From contig CATLFB010000006.1 of NCBI GenBank assembly GCA_949927415.1, positions 60,708 through 124,707 of the forward strand: a stretch of DNA of 64,000 bases, given 5' to 3'. Position numbers and translations under genes: made by a program. The notes under the pieces were generated by a model that was not told the origin of the DNA, made no database searches, and was given only the letters and a program-made list of their open reading frames with translations. Source of the stretch: an uncultured Candidatus Melainabacteria bacterium. GTDB lineage: Bacteria > Cyanobacteriota > Vampirovibrionia > Gastranaerophilales > Gastranaerophilaceae. Positions 17,648 through 26,430 of this stretch are shown piece by piece. Each line of letters starts with the position of its first letter. Positions within the stretch are counted from its first letter, which is position 1.

Positions 17648-18091
17648 ATGGATTATTGCACGATTGAAGATATTGAAACACAAACCTCTACCCCTACCCT
17701 TATTCAACTTACTTCTGATGATGGGCAAGAAATTGTCGATCGTGTTGTTGCCCAAGAGGCTATCCTTTATTCTACTTCGCTCATCAATGGGTATCTTCGT
17801 GGCAGATATTCTCTGCCCTTAGATACTCACTTTCCTTTACTTCGTATCCTTGCAATCGATATTTCAATTTATAGGTTATACGCAAGACGTATGCGAAACG
17901 AAATGCCTGAAGTAATAGAAACTGCATATAAAAACGCAATTTCTACCCTTAAAGATATTCAAAAAGGCACGATTACACTTGAGTCTGAAAATGATTTGTT
18001 TGAGACATCGGGATTTAGTGCAGCAGAATATAAAACCAATAAAGACATCTTGGATAAATTATTCGGAAAGCAGAGAATGAGTGAATATTAG
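17648..18091 (+). CDS. Head completion protein (Mu gp36-like, DUF1320)
   Basis: A 147-residue protein of the Mu gp36 (DUF1320) family. It has the typical YCTIEDIE start, the E-A-I-L-Y-S-T-S-L-I-N-G-Y-L-R-G-R-Y-x-L-P-L block, and LAIDISIYRLYARR. Such proteins act at the head-tail connector. It overlaps the next gene, whose GTG start lies inside its last codons. Confidence 0.85.
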   Translation: MDYCTIEDIETQTSTPTLIQLTSDDGQEIVDRVVAQEAILYSTSLINGYLRGRYSLPLDTHFPLLRILAIDISIYRLYARRMRNEMPEVIETAYKNAISTLKDIQKGTITLESENDLFETSGFSAAEYKTNKDILDKLFGKQRMSEY

Positions 18092-18491
18092 AGCTATTGA
18101 AAACTCAATTATTGACAAATTAAAAACTGACTTTCCTGAAGTTTTAGTTGAAGGATTCCCGGATAAACCCTCTGAATTTATTTTGCTCCACTCAATCGGA
18201 GCTTTGCTTGTTCACTATCAAGGAAGTAATTATGCAAATTCAGAATCTCTTGGCTACATTGTTCAAGATAACAAAAAAGAATTTTCAATTACGATTGTAA
18301 CTCGTAATTTAAGAGCCAATCAGGGAGCTTATGAATACCTTGATAAAGTTAAAGCAGCACTAACAGGCTTTCAAGTTGATGAATGCACAAAGTTAATGCC
18401 AACAAAAGATTTCTTTATTTCTGAAAACGGTGGAATTTGGCAGTATGGCATTAATTTCACCTTAACCACTACTAACATACAAGATTTTTAA
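18081..18491 (+). CDS. Phage Gp37-like protein (DUF1834)
   Basis: A 136-residue protein with a GTG start, in the position of Mu gp37. The pattern F-P-E-V-L-V-E-G-F-P-D and the later EFSITIVTRNLRANQGAYEYLDKVKAAL match the DUF1834 family, believed to help join head and tail. It is followed by a short gap and the sheath gene. Confidence 0.8.
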   Translation: MNIRAIENSIIDKLKTDFPEVLVEGFPDKPSEFILLHSIGALLVHYQGSNYANSESLGYIVQDNKKEFSITIVTRNLRANQGAYEYLDKVKAALTGFQVDECTKLMPTKDFFISENGGIWQYGINFTLTTTNIQDF

Positions 18492-18530
18492 ATTTACCCC
18501 ACTAATTTACCCCCAAAGGAGTTTTATAAT

Positions 18531-19763
18531 ATGCCTGCAAGTTTTCTTCATGGTGTTGAGACCATAGAAATTACTAAGGGTGCAAGAACAATTTCTACTG
18601 TAAAAACTGCTGTTGTTGGGATTGTCGGTACAGCACCCATTGATGACGTTGATGACGAATACAAAACAATCAATACCCCAACTTTGATTTTAAACGAGGT
18701 TGAGGCGGTTAAATATTTTGGCAAACACAAAGCCGGATTTACAATTCCTCAAGCACTTGATGCAATTTTCGATCAAGGAGCAGGAATTGCAATTGTTATT
18801 AATGTTTTTGATCCAAGCAAACATGAGTCTGTTGAAGATGTAAAAATATCCGATATCAATGGCGGAATTGATGCCGTTACAGGAAAACGCACAGGAATGA
18901 AAGCGTTTGAAGATTGCTATTCTTTATTTGGATATTATCCAAAAACTATCGTTGCTCCTGTTTTTTGCGAAGATACTGCTGTTGTTACAGAGATGAACAC
19001 CATCTGCAACAAAATCAGAGCGATGGGAATCGTTGACGCTCCTGTCGGAGCAACAGTTCAAGACGTAATAAAAGGTCGTGGGCCACAAGGCGAGATTAAT
19101 TTTAATACCTCATCCGAGCGTATAATTCTTTGTTATCCTCATTTAAAGGTTTATGATTCAGAGTCTGATTCAATAAAACTACAACCTTATTCTCAAAGAC
19201 TTGCCGGAGTAATTGCCGCAAAAGATGTCGAGAAGGGATATCATTGGTCGCCATCTAATACAGAAATTCAAGGAATTGTCGGTATTGAAAGACAGCTTAC
19301 TTCAATGATTAATGATCCAACTTCTGAAGTTAATGCATTAAACGAAGCAGGAGTTGTAACTGTTTTTAATTCCTACGGCTCAGGACTTCGAACTTGGGGA
19401 AACCGTTCTGCTGCTTATCCAAGTTCAACCCATCCGACAAATTTTATCTGTGTTAGAAGAACTGCTGACATTATTCACGAATCTGTTGAATATTCAATGT
19501 TGCAATTTATGGATTATCCGATAGACAACGGCTTGATTGATTCAATCTGCGAAACAGTAAACCAGTTTATTAGAACTCTAATCGGCAGAGGTGCATTAAT
19601 CGACGGTAAATGCTCGTTCAATCAAGATAAAAATCCTGCAACAGAAATCGCAAACGGACATCTTGTCTTTGATATTGAATTTATGCCACCGACTCCTGCC
19701 GAACGAATTACGTTTGAGTCTTTCATTGATATCGAATTGTTGAAATCATTGGGAGCATCTTAA
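18531..19763 (+). CDS. Contractile tail sheath protein
   Basis: A 410-residue sheath subunit of a contractile tail (P2 FI / Mu gpL family). It has the N-terminal F-L-H-G-V-E-T-I-E-I motif, AVVGIVGTAP, and a C-terminal domain ending with ANGHLVFDIEFMPPTPAERITF, a conserved signature of sheaths. The ribosome site is AAAGGAG. Its stop overlaps the ATG of the following 58-residue gene. This establishes a myovirus-type tail. Confidence 0.95.
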   Translation: MPASFLHGVETIEITKGARTISTVKTAVVGIVGTAPIDDVDDEYKTINTPTLILNEVEAVKYFGKHKAGFTIPQALDAIFDQGAGIAIVINVFDPSKHESVEDVKISDINGGIDAVTGKRTGMKAFEDCYSLFGYYPKTIVAPVFCEDTAVVTEMNTICNKIRAMGIVDAPVGATVQDVIKGRGPQGEINFNTSSERIILCYPHLKVYDSESDSIKLQPYSQRLAGVIAAKDVEKGYHWSPSNTEIQGIVGIERQLTSMINDPTSEVNALNEAGVVTVFNSYGSGLRTWGNRSAAYPSSTHPTNFICVRRTADIIHESVEYSMLQFMDYPIDNGLIDSICETVNQFIRTLIGRGALIDGKCSFNQDKNPATEIANGHLVFDIEFMPPTPAERITFESFIDIELLKSLGAS

Positions 19764-19939
19764 TGTATTGCATCGTAAATGACAGAGGTAATTTAGAAGT
19801 TCACACAGATTGTGATGATATTTGCTACACCTGCAAAAACATTTATAAATGTCCCCTAATCCAAGCACTAAGCAAGGAATATGTCTTTTTGCACTACTCG
19901 GATGTCGAGATTAAGGAATGTGCTTTATTCAAAAAATAG
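19763..19939 (+). CDS. Cysteine-rich 58-residue protein between sheath and tube genes
   Basis: A 58-residue reading frame starts at an ATG that overlaps the sheath stop (TAATG). It encodes six cysteines (C3, C17, C21, C24, C30, C53), including CYTCKNIYKC, which looks like a small zinc-binding knuckle. The coupling with the sheath gene and the coding-like composition suggest it is real. I do not recognise the family. The sheath and tube genes are normally adjacent, so a small insertion here is unusual. Confidence 0.65.
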   Translation: MYCIVNDRGNLEVHTDCDDICYTCKNIYKCPLIQALSKEYVFLHYSDVEIKECALFKK

Positions 19940-19942
19940 CGA

Positions 19943-20063
19943 ATTTTCGGTAGGGCGGAGTCGAGCGATAGCGAGCGAGCCCGTAAGAGCAAATAGCCTG
20001 ATGTAGTGAGAAATCCCGAAAGGGATTTGAAACGGAATGAAAGGCTATGCGAACCCGAATAAT
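19943..20063 (+). ncRNA. Structured RNA candidate before the tail tube gene
   Basis: This non-coding stretch can fold into several stems: TTCGG (19946-19950) with CCGAA (20055-20059); GGGC (19953-19956) with GCCC (19979-19982); ATAGCCT (19993-19999) with AGGCTAT (20042-20048); and, inside the last, AAATCCC-GAAA-GGGATTT (20011-20028). It is richer in G+C than its surroundings. It could be an mRNA-embedded regulatory or processing element, or a mobile repeat. The type is unknown. Confidence 0.5.
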
Positions 20064-20086
20064 TAAAGAAGGAGTTTACCCCATAT

Positions 20087-20608
20087 ATGTCAAAAATTGA
20101 AATAAACAAATTAACTAATGCCAACATTTATATGAATGGCACAAATTTACTCGGTAGAGCCGAAGAAGTTCAACTGCCGCAAATAAAACACAAAATGGCA
20201 GAACATAAAGCTCTTGGTATGGTCGGCTCGGCTGAGTTCTTTGCCGGGATTGATAAACTTGAATGCAAAATTAAATGGAACGCATTATATCCTAATGTTT
20301 TACGCACTTGTGCAAATCCATTTTTAGCAACAATGATTCAAGTTCGTGCCAATCTTGAGACCTACAACGGTGTAGGCAGAATAAAAGAAGTTCCTGCAAC
20401 AGCTTTTATAATCGGAACTTTTAAAGAATTTCCTCTTGGTAATATCAAACCTCATGAAAATGCAGAATATGAAACAACAATGACTGTCACTTACGCAAAA
20501 CTCATTGTTGATAAACAGGAAGTCTTTGAAATTGATGTTCTGCAAAACATTTATAAAGTCGGAATGGTTGATATGCTCGCTACATTCAAGAAAAACGTGG
20601 GGGCGTAA
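20087..20608 (+). CDS. Major tail tube protein
   Basis: A 173-residue protein of the P2 FII / Mu gpM family, the inner tube of the contractile tail. The K-I-E-I-N-x-L-T-N-A-N-I-Y start and the E-V-Q-L-P-Q-I-K-H-K-M-A-E-H-K-A-L-G-M-V-G motif are typical (V-x-L-P-x-I-x-x-K). A GGAG site lies 12 bases upstream. The gene normally follows the sheath directly; here a small gene and a structured element intervene. Confidence 0.93.
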   Translation: MSKIEINKLTNANIYMNGTNLLGRAEEVQLPQIKHKMAEHKALGMVGSAEFFAGIDKLECKIKWNALYPNVLRTCANPFLATMIQVRANLETYNGVGRIKEVPATAFIIGTFKEFPLGNIKPHENAEYETTMTVTYAKLIVDKQEVFEIDVLQNIYKVGMVDMLATFKKNVGA

Positions 20609-20616
20609 TTATATAA

Positions 20617-22092
20617 ATGGAAGATTCAATTCTTAAAAAAGCCAATTCAAAAAAGAATATAACTGAAGAAATTGCGACACGTAAACGTGCATTAAACTTT
20701 TATTCTTTAGCAAATATCCTCCCCGATCCCGATATTGTTTTGCGTAAGCAAGGCAAAGACATGAAAATTTACAAAGAGTTGCTTTGTGATCCACACGTTT
20801 TTGCTTGCACTCAATCTCGAAAAGCCGGTGTTCTTTCTCTTGATTGGGAAATCAATCGAGGTCTTGATAAAGATGAAAACGCAGAAAATATCGAGTCTTT
20901 ATTGAAAAAACTCGATATTCACAAATTGATTTCTGACATTTTAGATGCCACGCAGTTCGGGTTTCAGCCTCTTGAAGTTATATGGAAACGCAACAAATCA
21001 GGACATATTTTACCCGAAAAGGTTGTTGCTAAACCTCCTGAGTGGTTTTGCTTTGACGATGACAACAATTTAAAATTCAGAACTAAAGAGAACTATTACG
21101 GTGAAATTGTTCCCGATAAAAAATTCCTGCTTGCTCAAAATAATCCAAGCTATAACAATCCATACGGTGAACGTACTCTTTCTCGTTGCTTTTGGGCTGT
21201 AACATTCAAAAAAGGCGGACTTAAATTTTGGGTTGTATTTACTGAAAAATATGGAATGCCACATTTAATCGGCAAACATCCAAGAGGAGCATCAAAAGAA
21301 GAAACCGACACTCTTGCTGATATGCTTGAAGAAATGGTGCAAGATGCGATTGCTGTTATTCCCGATGATTCTTCAGTTGAAATTCAAGAGGCTAATAAAT
21401 CATCTTCAGCAGAAATTTACGAAAAATTAATCGACAAGATGAACTCTGAAATCTCAAAAGCAGTTCTTGGGCAAACCCTTACAACAGAAATCGGCTCAAC
21501 AGGAAGTTATGCCGCTGCAAATACTCATATGGCAGTTCGCCAAGATATTATTGATGCAGATAAAAAACTCGTTGAGAGTGTTATTAATCAATTAATTCGT
21601 TGGATTTATGAAATTAATTTCTCAAATGCCGAAGTTCCTGTTTTTGAAATGTATGCACCTGAAGATGTTGATTTGACTTTGGCACAACGAGACAAAATTC
21701 TGTCTGAAACTGGAGTTAAATTTACAAAAGAATACTTTATCAAAAATTATGGATTAGAAGATGAGGATTTTGAAATCAGAGAGGATTTTTATCCTGCAAA
21801 TAATCCTAATTTTAAAGAATTCAAACAGGAAGAATCTATTGAAGAAGAACTCACACCCGGACAGAAACAACTTGAAGAATTATTCAAATTTGTGTCTGAA
21901 ACGGAATTATCTGCTCAGGCTCAAAGCCTTTTAAATCCTATTATTTCATTAATCGAAAGTTGCGAAAGTTATGAGGATTTAGAAAATGTCCTCAATGAAA
22001 AGAATTTAAAAAGCAAAAAATTTGAACAAGATTTACAAAAAGCCTTGTTCCTTTGCGAACTGCAAGGCAGGAGTGATGGTTTAGATGAATAA
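20617..22092 (+). CDS. Portal protein (Mu gp29-like, DUF935)
   Basis: A 491-residue portal of the DUF935 type, the dodecameric ring through which DNA enters the head. Recognisable blocks are ILPDPDIVLRKQGKDMKIYKEL, the L-x-W-E-I-N segment, TQFGFQPLEVIW, and QTLTTEIGSTGSYAAANTHM, the conserved T-T-E-x-G-S-x-G-S-x-A-x-x-x-x-H motif. The C-terminal 100 residues are acidic. Its 3' end overlaps the cytosine methyltransferase start by 8 bases. Confidence 0.92.
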   Translation: MEDSILKKANSKKNITEEIATRKRALNFYSLANILPDPDIVLRKQGKDMKIYKELLCDPHVFACTQSRKAGVLSLDWEINRGLDKDENAENIESLLKKLDIHKLISDILDATQFGFQPLEVIWKRNKSGHILPEKVVAKPPEWFCFDDDNNLKFRTKENYYGEIVPDKKFLLAQNNPSYNNPYGERTLSRCFWAVTFKKGGLKFWVVFTEKYGMPHLIGKHPRGASKEETDTLADMLEEMVQDAIAVIPDDSSVEIQEANKSSSAEIYEKLIDKMNSEISKAVLGQTLTTEIGSTGSYAAANTHMAVRQDIIDADKKLVESVINQLIRWIYEINFSNAEVPVFEMYAPEDVDLTLAQRDKILSETGVKFTKEYFIKNYGLEDEDFEIREDFYPANNPNFKEFKQEESIEEELTPGQKQLEELFKFVSETELSAQAQSLLNPIISLIESCESYEDLENVLNEKNLKSKKFEQDLQKALFLCELQGRSDGLDE

Positions 22093-23221
22093 ACAATTAA
22101 CTTTTCTTGATTTATTTTCAGGCATTGGAGGTTTTAGAATCGGCTTAGAAAGAGCCGGTTTTAAAAGTATCGGTTATTGCGATTGTGATGCCCACGCAAA
22201 TAAATTATACAAAGCATATTTCAATACAAACGAGGAGTTATTTTTTAATGACATCAGAAATATTAAAACAGAAGATTTGCCCGATTTCGATATCTTATGT
22301 GCGGGATTTCCTTGTCAATCTTTCTCAATTGCAGGAAAAAGACGTGGCTTTAAAGACACCAGAGGCACAATGTTTTTTGAAGTCGCACGGATTCTTAAAG
22401 ACAAAAGACCCAGATATTTTATTCTCGAAAATGTTAAGGGCTTACTTAATCACGACGGTGGAAAAACTTTCCAAACCATTCTTGAAGTTCTCGCCAACCT
22501 TGGGTATCAAACTCAATGGCAGCTACTTAATTCTAAGTTCTTCGGAGTTCCTCAAAACAGGGAAAGAGTGTACATTGTTGGATGTTATGGAAAAGAATGT
22601 GCCGGAAAAATATTTCCTATCACAGGAACAGGCTTTGAAAATAATGACCCAAGTAAAAAGGAAAGCATAGTCTATTGGAAAAACAGCAAGGAAAAATGGG
22701 TTGAAGAAGAACGCAATAGTGTCGGTACAATAAGAACTCAATCTGATTTGTGTCGTCAGCCGTTATTAAAACAAATTCCTGAATCAACAGGAAAGCCTCA
22801 AGGAAGCAGAGTTTATACAACAGACGGAATTAGTCCTTGCATAACTGCAAGCCATGGAAATCTCGGTGCTTTCAAAGTCAGGAACGGAACTAAAAAAGGA
22901 TATGACGAAGCAGTTCCCGGCGATGGAATCAATTTAGCATTCCCCCAATCCAAAACTCGCAGAGGACGAGTCGGTAAGGGTTGTTCTCAAACTTTAGATA
23001 CTAACTGCAACATGGGAACGATTGATAATTACCGAATAAGAAGATTAACTCCTCGTGAGTGTTTCAGACTTCAGGGTTTCCCCGATGAGATGTTTGATGT
23101 TGCCATAAAATTAGGTCTTGCTGACACTCACCTGTATAAAATGGCAGGTAATGCAGTAACCGTAAATGTCATTGAATCCGTTGCCCGAAAATTAGCCGAG
23201 GTAATCAATGATCCAACTTAA
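22085..23221 (+). CDS. DNA cytosine-5 methyltransferase
   Basis: A 378-residue C5-cytosine methyltransferase. Motif I DLFSGIGGFRIG is at residues 9-20, the catalytic GFPCQSFS with C77, and motif VI ENV at 115-117. The C-terminal motifs are RRLTPRECFRLQGFPD and the final MAGNAVTVNV. It has no nuclease partner nearby, so it probably modifies phage DNA to evade host restriction. It is inserted between the portal and gp30-like genes, overlapping both by 8-14 bases. Confidence 0.93.
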   Translation: MNKQLTFLDLFSGIGGFRIGLERAGFKSIGYCDCDAHANKLYKAYFNTNEELFFNDIRNIKTEDLPDFDILCAGFPCQSFSIAGKRRGFKDTRGTMFFEVARILKDKRPRYFILENVKGLLNHDGGKTFQTILEVLANLGYQTQWQLLNSKFFGVPQNRERVYIVGCYGKECAGKIFPITGTGFENNDPSKKESIVYWKNSKEKWVEEERNSVGTIRTQSDLCRQPLLKQIPESTGKPQGSRVYTTDGISPCITASHGNLGAFKVRNGTKKGYDEAVPGDGINLAFPQSKTRRGRVGKGCSQTLDTNCNMGTIDNYRIRRLTPRECFRLQGFPDEMFDVAIKLGLADTHLYKMAGNAVTVNVIESVARKLAEVINDPT

Positions 23222-23963
23222 AGGTTTATTTAAACTCGCTCCGGCATTAGCAATTAAATATTTCAAGAAAAAAGGAAACACCTACTCTTGGGACTGGTAT
23301 GAAGTTTGGCAAGATGCCCATAAAAAGACATTCACCGTTGCAAAAGCAATGCGAGAGGATATTCTAAAGGACATCCGCTCCGAGGTTGATAAAGCATTGA
23401 CCGAGGGTAAAACATTCCACGAGTTTCAAAAAGAACTCAAACCAACCCTGCAAAAAAAAGGTTGGTGGGGTGAGCAAATCGTGGTTGACTCTCAGGGTGT
23501 TGCAGAAAAAGTCCAACTTGGCTCAATGTATCGTTTAAAGACGATTTATCGAGTAAATATGCAAACCGCCTACCAAACGGGGCGATATAACACTCAGTTG
23601 GATAATGCTGACAACAGACCATATTGGGAATATGTTGCGGTAATGGATGCCTCGACTCGCCCCGAACACGCTATGCTTAACGGTCTTGTTTATCGATATG
23701 ACGACCCTTTTTGGAAAGCATTTTACCCTCCGAACGGTTGGCATTGCAGATGTCGAGTAAATGCAATTTCACAGTATAACGTTGATAAAATGAATATTCA
23801 TATTAGTTCTTCAGCCGGAAATTTATCAGAAGGTATGGCACTTGTTTCTAAAAAATCGGGTGAATACAAGCCGGTGACAATTTATACCGATCCTTTGACA
23901 GGCAAAAAGATTTCACCTGATGTTGGTTGGTCTCACAATCCTGCATCGGCATTCATTGATTAA
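23208..23963 (+). CDS. Phage head morphogenesis protein (Mu gp30/SPP1 gp7-like)
   Basis: A 251-residue minor head protein of the Mu gpF/gp30 family. The signature is R-V-N-M-Q-T-A-Y-Q-x-G-R-Y, then VMDASTRPEHAMLNG and FYPPNGWHCRC, the conserved D-x-x-x-x-P-x-H ... P-P-N-G-W-x-C-R-C motif. Such proteins bind the portal and are injected with the DNA. The start lies inside the end of the methyltransferase gene. Confidence 0.93.
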   Translation: MIQLKGLFKLAPALAIKYFKKKGNTYSWDWYEVWQDAHKKTFTVAKAMREDILKDIRSEVDKALTEGKTFHEFQKELKPTLQKKGWWGEQIVVDSQGVAEKVQLGSMYRLKTIYRVNMQTAYQTGRYNTQLDNADNRPYWEYVAVMDASTRPEHAMLNGLVYRYDDPFWKAFYPPNGWHCRCRVNAISQYNVDKMNIHISSSAGNLSEGMALVSKKSGEYKPVTIYTDPLTGKKISPDVGWSHNPASAFID

Positions 23964-23970
23964 TAAAACA

Positions 23971-23992
23971 GTATTTGAACGGTATTTGAACA
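23971..23992 (+). promoter_or_regulatory. Tandem GTATTTGAAC repeats before the adenine methyltransferase
   Basis: GTATTTGAAC occurs twice with an 11-base period (23971-23980 and 23982-23991). The 16-mer GAACGGTATTTGAACA differs by one base from one upstream of the tail chaperone gene on the other strand (12368-12353). TTGAAC followed 17 bases later by TAAAAG could be a weak promoter. A shared regulator of two late operons is an inference. Confidence 0.4.
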
Positions 23993-24012
23993 TATTTTAA
24001 AAGGAGTATGAA

Positions 24013-24825
24013 ATGACTATTGATAGAAAATGTTTAATAAATTGGGTTGGCGGAAAAAGATTATTAAGGAAAGTGATTGAACCTTTAGTTCCAAAGGATA
24101 TCGGTTCATACATTGAACCATTCGGCGGAGGTGGTTGGGTTTTGTTTTACAAAGATAAATGGGCAGATTTAGAGGTTTATAACGATCTTGATAGCAGACT
24201 TGTAAATTTATTCCGCATTGTCAAATACCACCCCAACGCATTTATTGAAGAATGGAAAAATCTGCTCGGCTCACGAGAAATGTTCTTCCAATTCCTAAAC
24301 GGTGTTTTTATAACCGATATTCAAAAAGCGGTGCAATTTTATTTTCTAATCACACGTTCATTTGGTGGTCGTGGCGATACCTTTGGAACTGTAAAAAAGA
24401 CTTCGGGCGGTGCTTGCAAATCTCTGCATAATGTTCCGAAAAAAATCGAGGCAATCCACGAAAGACTTGATACCGTAATGATTGAAAACAGAGATTTTGA
24501 AAAATTAATCAAGCAATACGACCACGAAAACGCATTTTTCTATTGCGATCCTCCGTATTCAAAAGGTTGCGGCTATGAAGTAACCTCAACAAAAGATTTT
24601 GAACACGAGCGTTTAAGAGATGTTTTAAGCGGCATCAAAGGTCGTTTTCTGTTGTCTTACGATGATTCACCTAAAATCAGAGAATTATACAAAGATTTTG
24701 AAATGGTAGAAGTCGAAAGATTAAACGGAATCAACAACAGAGAGGGAACTCAACGCAATAAAATGTTTAAAGAACTCTTGATTGCCAATTATCCCATCAA
24801 GGAAATTTTTGAAAATGGCAGATGA
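24013..24825 (+). CDS. DNA adenine methyltransferase (Dam-like)
   Basis: A 270-residue N6-adenine methyltransferase of the alpha/D12 class. Motifs are WVGGKR (residues 11-16), the SAM-binding IEPFGGGGWV (34-43), D-L-D at 58-60 and the catalytic DPPY at 179-182. No restriction partner is adjacent. A strong AAGGAG site precedes the ATG. It lies between two head morphogenesis genes, so the phage carries both a cytosine and an adenine methylase inside its head operon. Confidence 0.92.
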   Translation: MTIDRKCLINWVGGKRLLRKVIEPLVPKDIGSYIEPFGGGGWVLFYKDKWADLEVYNDLDSRLVNLFRIVKYHPNAFIEEWKNLLGSREMFFQFLNGVFITDIQKAVQFYFLITRSFGGRGDTFGTVKKTSGGACKSLHNVPKKIEAIHERLDTVMIENRDFEKLIKQYDHENAFFYCDPPYSKGCGYEVTSTKDFEHERLRDVLSGIKGRFLLSYDDSPKIRELYKDFEMVEVERLNGINNREGTQRNKMFKELLIANYPIKEIFENGR

Positions 24826-25270
24826 TCCGATAGAAATAAAAATCGATAACAAAGCCGTAAATGAAAGACTGCTTGAATTGGCTAAACGTGGCGAAAACCT
24901 GCGACCTCTTATGAAGAACATCGCAGGTATTTTTGCTTATTCAACCGAAGAAAACTTTAAAGAAGAGGGCAGACCTGACAAATGGGTTGATTTAGCCGAA
25001 TCAACAAAAAAACAAAGAACTAAAAAAAGAAAATGGCCGGGACAAATTCTTCAGGTTGAAGGTCAGCTCGCAACATCAATTAATACAGAATATGATGATA
25101 ATTCAGCTGTTATCGGTTCAAACAAAGACTATGCCGCAATTCATCAATTGGGAGGTCAAGCCGGCAGAAATAAATCTGTAAAAATACCTGCAAGACCTTA
25201 TCTTAAACTCACAAATGACGATTTTGATGAAATTTTGCATGAAACAGAAAATTATTTACAAGATAAATAA
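24815..25270 (+). CDS. Phage virion morphogenesis protein (Mu gpG-like)
   Basis: A 151-residue protein of the Mu gpG/tail completion family. It has I-A-G-I-F-A-Y-S-T-E-E-N-F, the basic K-Q-R-T-K-K-R-K block and the C-terminal AAIHQLGG plus IPARPYL, which are diagnostic. The ATG at 24815 lies inside the end of the methylase gene and gives the usual length; the longer frame has no family support. It is the last recognisable late gene. Confidence 0.88.
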   Translation: MADDPIEIKIDNKAVNERLLELAKRGENLRPLMKNIAGIFAYSTEENFKEEGRPDKWVDLAESTKKQRTKKRKWPGQILQVEGQLATSINTEYDDNSAVIGSNKDYAAIHQLGGQAGRNKSVKIPARPYLKLTNDDFDEILHETENYLQDK

Positions 25271-25360
25271 TTTTGCCTCTATTCTTTTATTCAACCTATT
25301 TTACGATGTGTTATTGTCCGAAAATATTGTTGGGTAGAAGAATAGAAAGGAGAGAAAAAA

Positions 25361-25902
25361 TGACTACCGTAGAACCAATTAAAAACAAAAAAGATGTCGA
25401 AAAGGTCGAAAGATATCTTGAAAAACAAAGCGACAGAGACCACCTGCTTTTTGTATTTGGCACAAATAGCGGTCTTAGAATTTCGGACATTGTTGCCCTA
25501 AATGTCGGTGATGTCAGGGGCAAAAACTATGTTCAAATCGTGGAAAAGAAAACCGGCAAATACAAAAAATTTCCTCTCAATGACAAATTAAAAAAACTAA
25601 TTGCAGAATTTGTCAAAGGCAAAAGGGATAAAGAGCCGTTGTTTAAATCTCTGTGGGGCAGAAGATACAACAGAATCACCGCATATTATATGATAAGAGA
25701 TGCCTGCAAAAAAGTTGGACTTGAAGAGAGAATTGGCACACACTCAATGCGAAAAACATTCGGATATCACCATTATCAACAATTTAAAGATATTGCACTC
25801 CTGCAAAAAATCTTTAATCACTCAAGTCAGCTTATAACTTTGCGTTATATAGGAATAGACCAAGAACAAATTGATTATACATATAACAACTTTGTTTTAT
25901 AG
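25361..25902 (+). CDS. Short tyrosine recombinase (catalytic domain only)
   Basis: A 180-residue tyrosine recombinase with all catalytic residues: R40 (GLRISD), H128 and R131 (HSMRKTFGYH), H154 (FNHSS) and Y163 (LRYIGI). The N-terminal core-binding domain of ordinary integrases is missing, as in small XerC-like recombinases of some phages. The ATG is chosen because AAAGGAGAG precedes it. It could resolve multimers, switch fibres or serve as the phage's own integrase. A second, full-length integrase lies at 47183-48370. Confidence 0.85.
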
Positions 25903-26163
25903 TCTAAAACACTCTCTAATAAAGGAATTGCATTACATTTTATATGGATTACAAAATATCCAAATTGTATATTCTAAAACTCAAAAATCCTAAAATTTGC
26001 TACTATGCTTGAATTTCTCGTTTTTAGAATTCAATTTTCAAAACTTAATGTAGCAGACAATTTTTACAAAAACAATTGCTCAAGTGGGTAATATTTCGGC
26101 ACAAAAAAATTGCATTACTTATTGGATAAAAAGTAATCCTACTAAGCAAATAAGGAATGTAAA
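25903..26163. promoter_or_regulatory. AT-rich intergenic region with repeats
   Basis: No gene is seen. AATTGCATTAC occurs twice (25926-25936 and 26108-26118). TGCTAC near 26000 can pair with GTAGCA near 26053 across an AT-rich stretch. These could be control sites for the following HTH gene or recombination sites for the adjacent recombinase, but neither is established. Confidence 0.25.
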
Positions 26164-26430
26164 ATGCATAAACACAAAGCAAGAATGACTGATCGAAGAT
26201 ATAAAATTTTGATACTAATTGCAAAAGGATATAAAAATGAAGATATTGCCCAAGAAATGGAATTGAGTTTGTGTAATACAAAACTGCAAAAATGGCGGTT
26301 ATATTGTTATCTTGGTGTTCATTCTGCCATAGATGCTGTCTTTGTCGGCATTCAAAATGGACTTATTGCAATAGAGGAAACATCAGAAAAAATGAAAGGG
26401 GTTATATATGCAGAAAAAACAAACAGTTAA
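26164..26430 (+). CDS. Small LuxR-type helix-turn-helix protein
   Basis: An 88-residue protein whose N-terminal half has a LuxR/sigma-4-like helix-turn-helix (RRYKILILIAKGYKNEDIAQ and following residues). The C-terminal half is helical and has no receiver domain. AAGGAATG lies upstream of the ATG. Its 3' end overlaps the next gene by 23 bases. It may be a late-gene activator of the phage, analogous in role to Mu C or Mor, but that is inference. Confidence 0.6.
   Translation: MHKHKARMTDRRYKILILIAKGYKNEDIAQEMELSLCNTKLQKWRLYCYLGVHSAIDAVFVGIQNGLIAIEETSEKMKGVIYAEKTNS

Noticed and set aside
1..25902. Mu-type transposable phage
   Set aside because: The head and tail genes are Mu-like, but no DDE transposase or MuB-like ATPase is found, and tyrosine and serine recombinases are present.
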